From assembly GCA_902624885.1 (NCBI GenBank), contig CACNZU010000002.1, forward strand, positions 1 through 64,000: a DNA stretch of 64,000 nucleotides, given 5' to 3'. The position numbers and the translations under genes were made by a program. The notes below the pieces were generated by a model, which saw only the letters and a program-made list of their open reading frames with translations, did no database searches and was not told the origin of the DNA. Shown here piece by piece: positions 61,477 through 64,000 of this stretch. This stretch comes from an uncultured Pelagibacteraceae bacterium (GTDB lineage: Bacteria > Pseudomonadota > Alphaproteobacteria > Pelagibacterales > Pelagibacteraceae). Position 1 is the stretch's first letter. Each line of letters opens with the position of its first letter.

Positions 61477-61875
61477 ATGAATATAAAATCTTCCCAAATA
61501 TTAGTCGAAGAGGCTAAAAAAAGCATTGAAACCCTAAGTTCAGAAGAAGTAAAAAAGTTATCTGATAACAATGAAATTACATTGGTCGATGTGAGAGATA
61601 TTCGTGAACTGTGGAATGAGGGAACAATAGAAAATTCAAAACACATACCTAGGGGTATGTTGGAATTTTGGCTAGACCCTAATAGTTCATATTACAATGC
61701 AAATAAAATTGGTGATATTAAAAAAATGGTTTTATTTTGTGCAGCAGGTTTTCGTTCAGCTTTAGCAGCCAAATCTTTAGTTGATATGGGTTTTAAAAAT
61801 GTAGCCCATGTTGATGGAGGGTTCGATGCTCTAAAAAATGCCGGTTTAAAAGTTGTAGAAAAAGAGAAGAAATAA
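61477..61875 (+). CDS. Rhodanese-like sulfurtransferase domain protein
   Basis: 132 residues from the ATG at 61477; an ATG at 61456 would add seven residues overlapping the divergent gene's start. A single rhodanese domain: ITLVDVRDIRELWNEGTIENSKHIPRGMLEFW, active cysteine C88 in LFCAAGFRSALAAKSLVDMGF and VAHVDGGFDAL at the end. The loop AAGFRS is of the sulfurtransferase type. Substrate unknown. Convergent with the HCCA isomerase gene, one base apart. Confidence 0.92.
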   Translation: MNIKSSQILVEEAKKSIETLSSEEVKKLSDNNEITLVDVRDIRELWNEGTIENSKHIPRGMLEFWLDPNSSYYNANKIGDIKKMVLFCAAGFRSALAAKSLVDMGFKNVAHVDGGFDALKNAGLKVVEKEKK

Positions 61876-61876
61876 T

Positions 61877-62464
61877 TTATTTGCTTGCTTCTTTAATTGC
61901 AAACTCAATCCTATCTTGACCCCAAAATATTTTATCATTTGTTACAAATGTAGGTGCACCAAATACTCCTTTTTCATAAGCTTCACTTGTTCTTTTTTTT
62001 AACGAGTCTTTTATAGATGAAGAGGTTGATCTTAATATAAATGTTTTTGGATTAACACTTAGATTTTTTAAAACTTTCTGCACAATGTTATCATCATTCA
62101 TATTTAGACCATCCTGCCATATAGAATCAAAGATATTATCTATATAATAACTCTTGAAATTATCTTCCTCTGCTACAAACACTCCTCGCATTAAATTTAA
62201 GCTTCTTATTGGAAAATATGAGTTGAATTTGAATTTTACATTATTTTTTTCAGCTATTAGCTTACAATCTCTTATCATATGCTTTGCTTTAGCTGGTATA
62301 AAAGCAGGTGCTTTTATTCCATGTAAATTATGTAAACCACCTAATAATATTGGCTTGTACCTTATTTTAATCGAAACTTTTTTTTCAAATTTTCTAATCT
62401 CTTTATGAGCAAGGAAAGAATATGGGCTTACGAAATCAAAGTAAAAATCGAATGGTTTAATCAT
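61877..62464 (-). CDS. 2-hydroxychromene-2-carboxylate isomerase / DsbA-fold protein
   Basis: 195 residues from the ATG at 62464 (a TTG at 62467 is less likely). DsbA-like thioredoxin fold in which the redox CxxC is replaced by SPYS (FDFYFDFVSPYSFLAHKEI), as in the glutathione-dependent HCCA isomerase group. FGAPTFVTNDKIFWGQDRIEF near the C-terminus confirms it. In naphthalene degraders it isomerises a ring-cleavage product; here a general glutathione-dependent isomerase is likely. Overlaps the ABA4-like gene by 8 bases. Confidence 0.9.
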   Translation of the reverse strand: MIKPFDFYFDFVSPYSFLAHKEIRKFEKKVSIKIRYKPILLGGLHNLHGIKAPAFIPAKAKHMIRDCKLIAEKNNVKFKFNSYFPIRSLNLMRGVFVAEEDNFKSYYIDNIFDSIWQDGLNMNDDNIVQKVLKNLSVNPKTFILRSTSSSIKDSLKKRTSEAYEKGVFGAPTFVTNDKIFWGQDRIEFAIKEASK

Positions 62465-62927
62465 CAAAACTAATTTTTTTAGCGAAAAATATTCTAAAAA
62501 ACCAATAAATTAACAATCCTACCGGGCCTGTAAAATAAGTCAAAACTAGAGAAGGTATTGTTATTATTTTTGGAACAAAATACTTTCTAGCATCTCTTGC
62601 TATCCAAGCCCCAGTAAACAAACTAATAGCAAGAAAATGAAGCCAAAAAATCAACAATAAATATTCATTTGCAAACATTGAATATAGTCCATCTAAACCT
62701 TTATAAAGTTCAAAACCCTCAAAAATATCATTTTCTAAATAAAGATTGTAAGACAAATAAACATATGCAACTCCTAAAATCAAAGGAACTACAATTGATT
62801 GAACAAAAAAGTTAGTTAAACCATTATTAGGAAAAAAAATAAGCATAAACCAAAAAGGAATTATCCCCCAGTTTGCTATTAAATAAATATTTTCAGAATT
62901 AACAAAAGCTAGTAGATTATTTATCAT
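62457..62927 (-). CDS. ABA4-like (DUF4281) membrane protein
   Basis: 156 residues with four membrane helices. The pattern IANWGIIPFWFMLIFFPNNGLTNFFVQSIVVPLILGVAYVYL, then WLHFLAISLFTGAWIARDARKYFVPKI and LTYFTGPVGLLIYWFFR, matches the ABA4-like family (DUF4281). The plant founder acts in neoxanthin synthesis, but bacterial members are uncharacterised. Divergent from recX by 26 bases and coupled to the HCCA isomerase gene. Confidence 0.8.
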   Translation of the reverse strand: MINNLLAFVNSENIYLIANWGIIPFWFMLIFFPNNGLTNFFVQSIVVPLILGVAYVYLSYNLYLENDIFEGFELYKGLDGLYSMFANEYLLLIFWLHFLAISLFTGAWIARDARKYFVPKIITIPSLVLTYFTGPVGLLIYWFFRIFFAKKISFDD

Positions 62928-62953
62928 TAAAAATAATATAGTATATTAAATTA

Positions 62954-63514
62954 ATGAATCCCACATCAAATAAAAGTGATTTTGAAGATCTAACGACTAA
63001 TTTAAAAGACTTGGCCTATTCCTATCTTGAGAAATATAGCCCATCTAAGCAACAGCTCAAAGTATTTTTGTTAAAAAAATATTTAACAAAAATTAAAGGA
63101 ACTAAATCTAAAAAAGAGGTTACCGCAATTATTGATGAAATAGTTTCAAATTTGGAAAAAAATAAACTTCTAAATGATGAAATGTACTCTGACTCAAAAG
63201 CCAGAATGTTTTTAAGAAGAGGTTATTCCTTAAATAAAATTAATCAATCTCTTAGAAGCAAAGGAATTGATGACAAATATGTAAAACAAAGTATTGAAAA
63301 AATTAAAGAGGATCAAATCGAACCAGATTTTGTTTCAGCTTTAAAACTTTGTAAGAGAAGAAGAATAGGACCTTTAAGACCTGAGAGTAATCGAGAATTA
63401 TTTTATAAAAAAGATATGGGAATTTTAGCAAGGGGCGGATTTAGTTTTGATTTATCAAAAAGAGTTTTAGACCTTGATGCTAATGAATTTAAAAAATTAA
63501 TCAAGATTATCTGA
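62954..63514 (+). CDS. recX: RecX family regulator of RecA
   Basis: 186 residues. Three-helix RecX repeats: LAYSYLEKYSPSKQQLKVFLLKKY (15-38), LNDEMYSDSKARMFLRRGYSLNKINQSLRSKGIDDKYVKQSIE (74-116) and RRIGPLRPESNRELFYKKDMGILARGGFSFDLSKRVLDLD (137-176). Inhibits RecA filament extension. Not adjacent to recA. Its end overlaps a convergent 47-residue gene by 18 bases. Confidence 0.9.
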   Translation: MNPTSNKSDFEDLTTNLKDLAYSYLEKYSPSKQQLKVFLLKKYLTKIKGTKSKKEVTAIIDEIVSNLEKNKLLNDEMYSDSKARMFLRRGYSLNKINQSLRSKGIDDKYVKQSIEKIKEDQIEPDFVSALKLCKRRRIGPLRPESNRELFYKKDMGILARGGFSFDLSKRVLDLDANEFKKLIKII

Positions 63515-63640
63515 CTTTCTTTTTTTTTCATCCTCTACTAATAAATCGATTTTTCTTTTCAGAGCGTTTCTAACTAAGATAAACAACAAAATTCCAAAAA
63601 AGCTAACTGATAAAATTATAATTAATATAGTTTTAATCAT
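63497..63640 (-). CDS. 47-residue single-helix membrane protein between cysQ and recX
   Basis: Found by reading the gap. ATG at 63640 gives IKTILIIILSVSFFGILLFIL, then a basic and acidic tail (ALKRKIDLLVEDEKKRKSD). One membrane helix with the tail probably in the cytoplasm. It begins inside the last codons of cysQ (8-base overlap), so translation is coupled. Family unknown. The overlap with both neighbours supports a real gene. Confidence 0.6.
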   Translation of the reverse strand: MIKTILIIILSVSFFGILLFILVRNALKRKIDLLVEDEKKRKSDNLD

Positions 63641-64000
63641 TTAAATTTTTAGAACGTCTTATTAGTAAGCTAGGATTTTTGTAATCTTCTTTACCATACA
63701 AAAAAGGCTTTTCTTCTAAAGTCTCAATTATCGCACCTGCATTTTGAGCAACTGCGTGACCAGCTGCATAATCCCATTCATTTGCTCTTTCTCTTGCAGC
63801 ATACATATCATATTCGCCAGTAGCTATTACACAAAATTTGTATGAGCTAGCCATTTTTACAATTGTTGTAACATTATACTCCTTTAGTTTATTTAAAATT
63901 ATATCAGATGGTTTTATAACGCTTGATAAAGCGACAACCTTACCTTTTGGTTGTTTCTTTTTACAATCAAGTTTTTTTGTTTTATTTTTTTCGATAAGAA
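63633..64000 (-). CDS. cysQ: 3'(2'),5'-bisphosphate nucleotidase CysQ-like (partial, N-terminus outside window)
   Basis: 122 codons are visible up to the window edge; the open frame continues beyond the internal ATG at 63854, so that methionine is not the start. The C-terminal half of the inositol-phosphatase fold is clear: MASSYKFCVIATGEYDMYAARERANEWDYAAGHAVAQNAGAIIETL, where WDYAAG is the metal-binding motif. CysQ removes the 3' phosphate of PAP from sulfate assimilation. The metal-site EE and DPLDGT parts lie outside the window. Confidence 0.88.
   Translation of the reverse strand, partial: LIEKNKTKKLDCKKKQPKGKVVALSSVIKPSDIILNKLKEYNVTTIVKMASSYKFCVIATGEYDMYAARERANEWDYAAGHAVAQNAGAIIETLEEKPFLYGKEDYKNPSLLIRRSKNLND

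Noticed and set aside
61458..61646. N-terminal extension of the minus-strand unknown gene over the rhodanese gene
   Set aside because: It is the antisense of the rhodanese coding sequence and the amphipathic start at 61457 is more natural.
63855..64000. cysQ beginning at the internal ATG 63854
   Set aside because: The reading frame stays open to the window edge with CysQ-like sequence, so the gene is partial and starts outside.

Overview
This is a very AT-rich, densely packed bacterial chromosome segment. It carries about 83 protein genes and no gene-free stretch longer than about 300 bases (the longest, about 210 bases, holds a glycine riboswitch). Short overlaps and TAA/ATG abutments, a glycine-riboswitch gcvT-gcvH-gcvP operon, two branched-chain-type (Liv) ABC transporters, a tripartite tricarboxylate (TTT) transporter, an Amt ammonium transporter, an acrylyl-CoA reductase-like gene and many LysE/EamA/MATE exporters all point to a streamlined marine alphaproteobacterium of the SAR11/Pelagibacter type. 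That assignment is inference from gene content, base composition and codon style; no rRNA or tRNA gene lies in the window. No insertion sequence, prophage, CRISPR array or integrase was seen.

Layout. 1-6083: partial ATP-grasp enzyme, serine acetyltransferase, cytosolic MsrB, CcdA, ribokinase, and an msrB(Tat)-grxC-TIGR03643 operon. 6097-11969: first Liv operon (binding protein, terminator, two permeases, two ATPases) running into an AzlCD exporter. 11988-16802: glutarate hydroxylase GlaH, TctCBA transporter and a small outer-membrane barrel. 16866-19147: DoxX, AbrB-type and ProC-like proteins. 19151-24019: second Liv operon. 24084-31441: CsaA, small membrane proteins, CBS protein, cytochrome b561/c' pair, AcnA and PrpD. 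31442-35258: renalase-like enzyme, TerC, MATE and EamA transporters. 35290-39825: tandem glycine riboswitch and glycine cleavage operon.

39835-52863 reads as a photo-oxidative stress district: FAD amine-oxidase-like protein, DUF1365, CFA-type methyltransferase, DUF3833, FeSOD, an ABM monooxygenase with an upstream micro-ORF, SDR, TspO, exported MsrA, DUF4864, a photolyase-like protein whose domains appear in reversed order, DUF2256, a DCC-family thiol protein, a DPRP-type photolyase that has lost most Fe-S cysteines, and an SDR lacking its catalytic tyrosine. 52895-64000: TPR protein, hisI operon, folE-acuI, LysR-RseP, HU, Amt, a glycosyltransferase-like unknown, rhodanese, HCCA-isomerase/ABA4-like pair, RecX and a partial CysQ.

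How the parts fit: high-affinity uptake of amino acids, a C5 dicarboxylate and ammonium feeds central carbon (AcnA, PrpD, glycine cleavage), while a large share of the segment repairs light and oxygen damage to DNA, lipid and methionine. Five small genes shorter than 60 codons (44844-44963, 47582-47746, 50123-50248, 63497-63640 and, weakly, 11988-12044) were found by reading the gaps.
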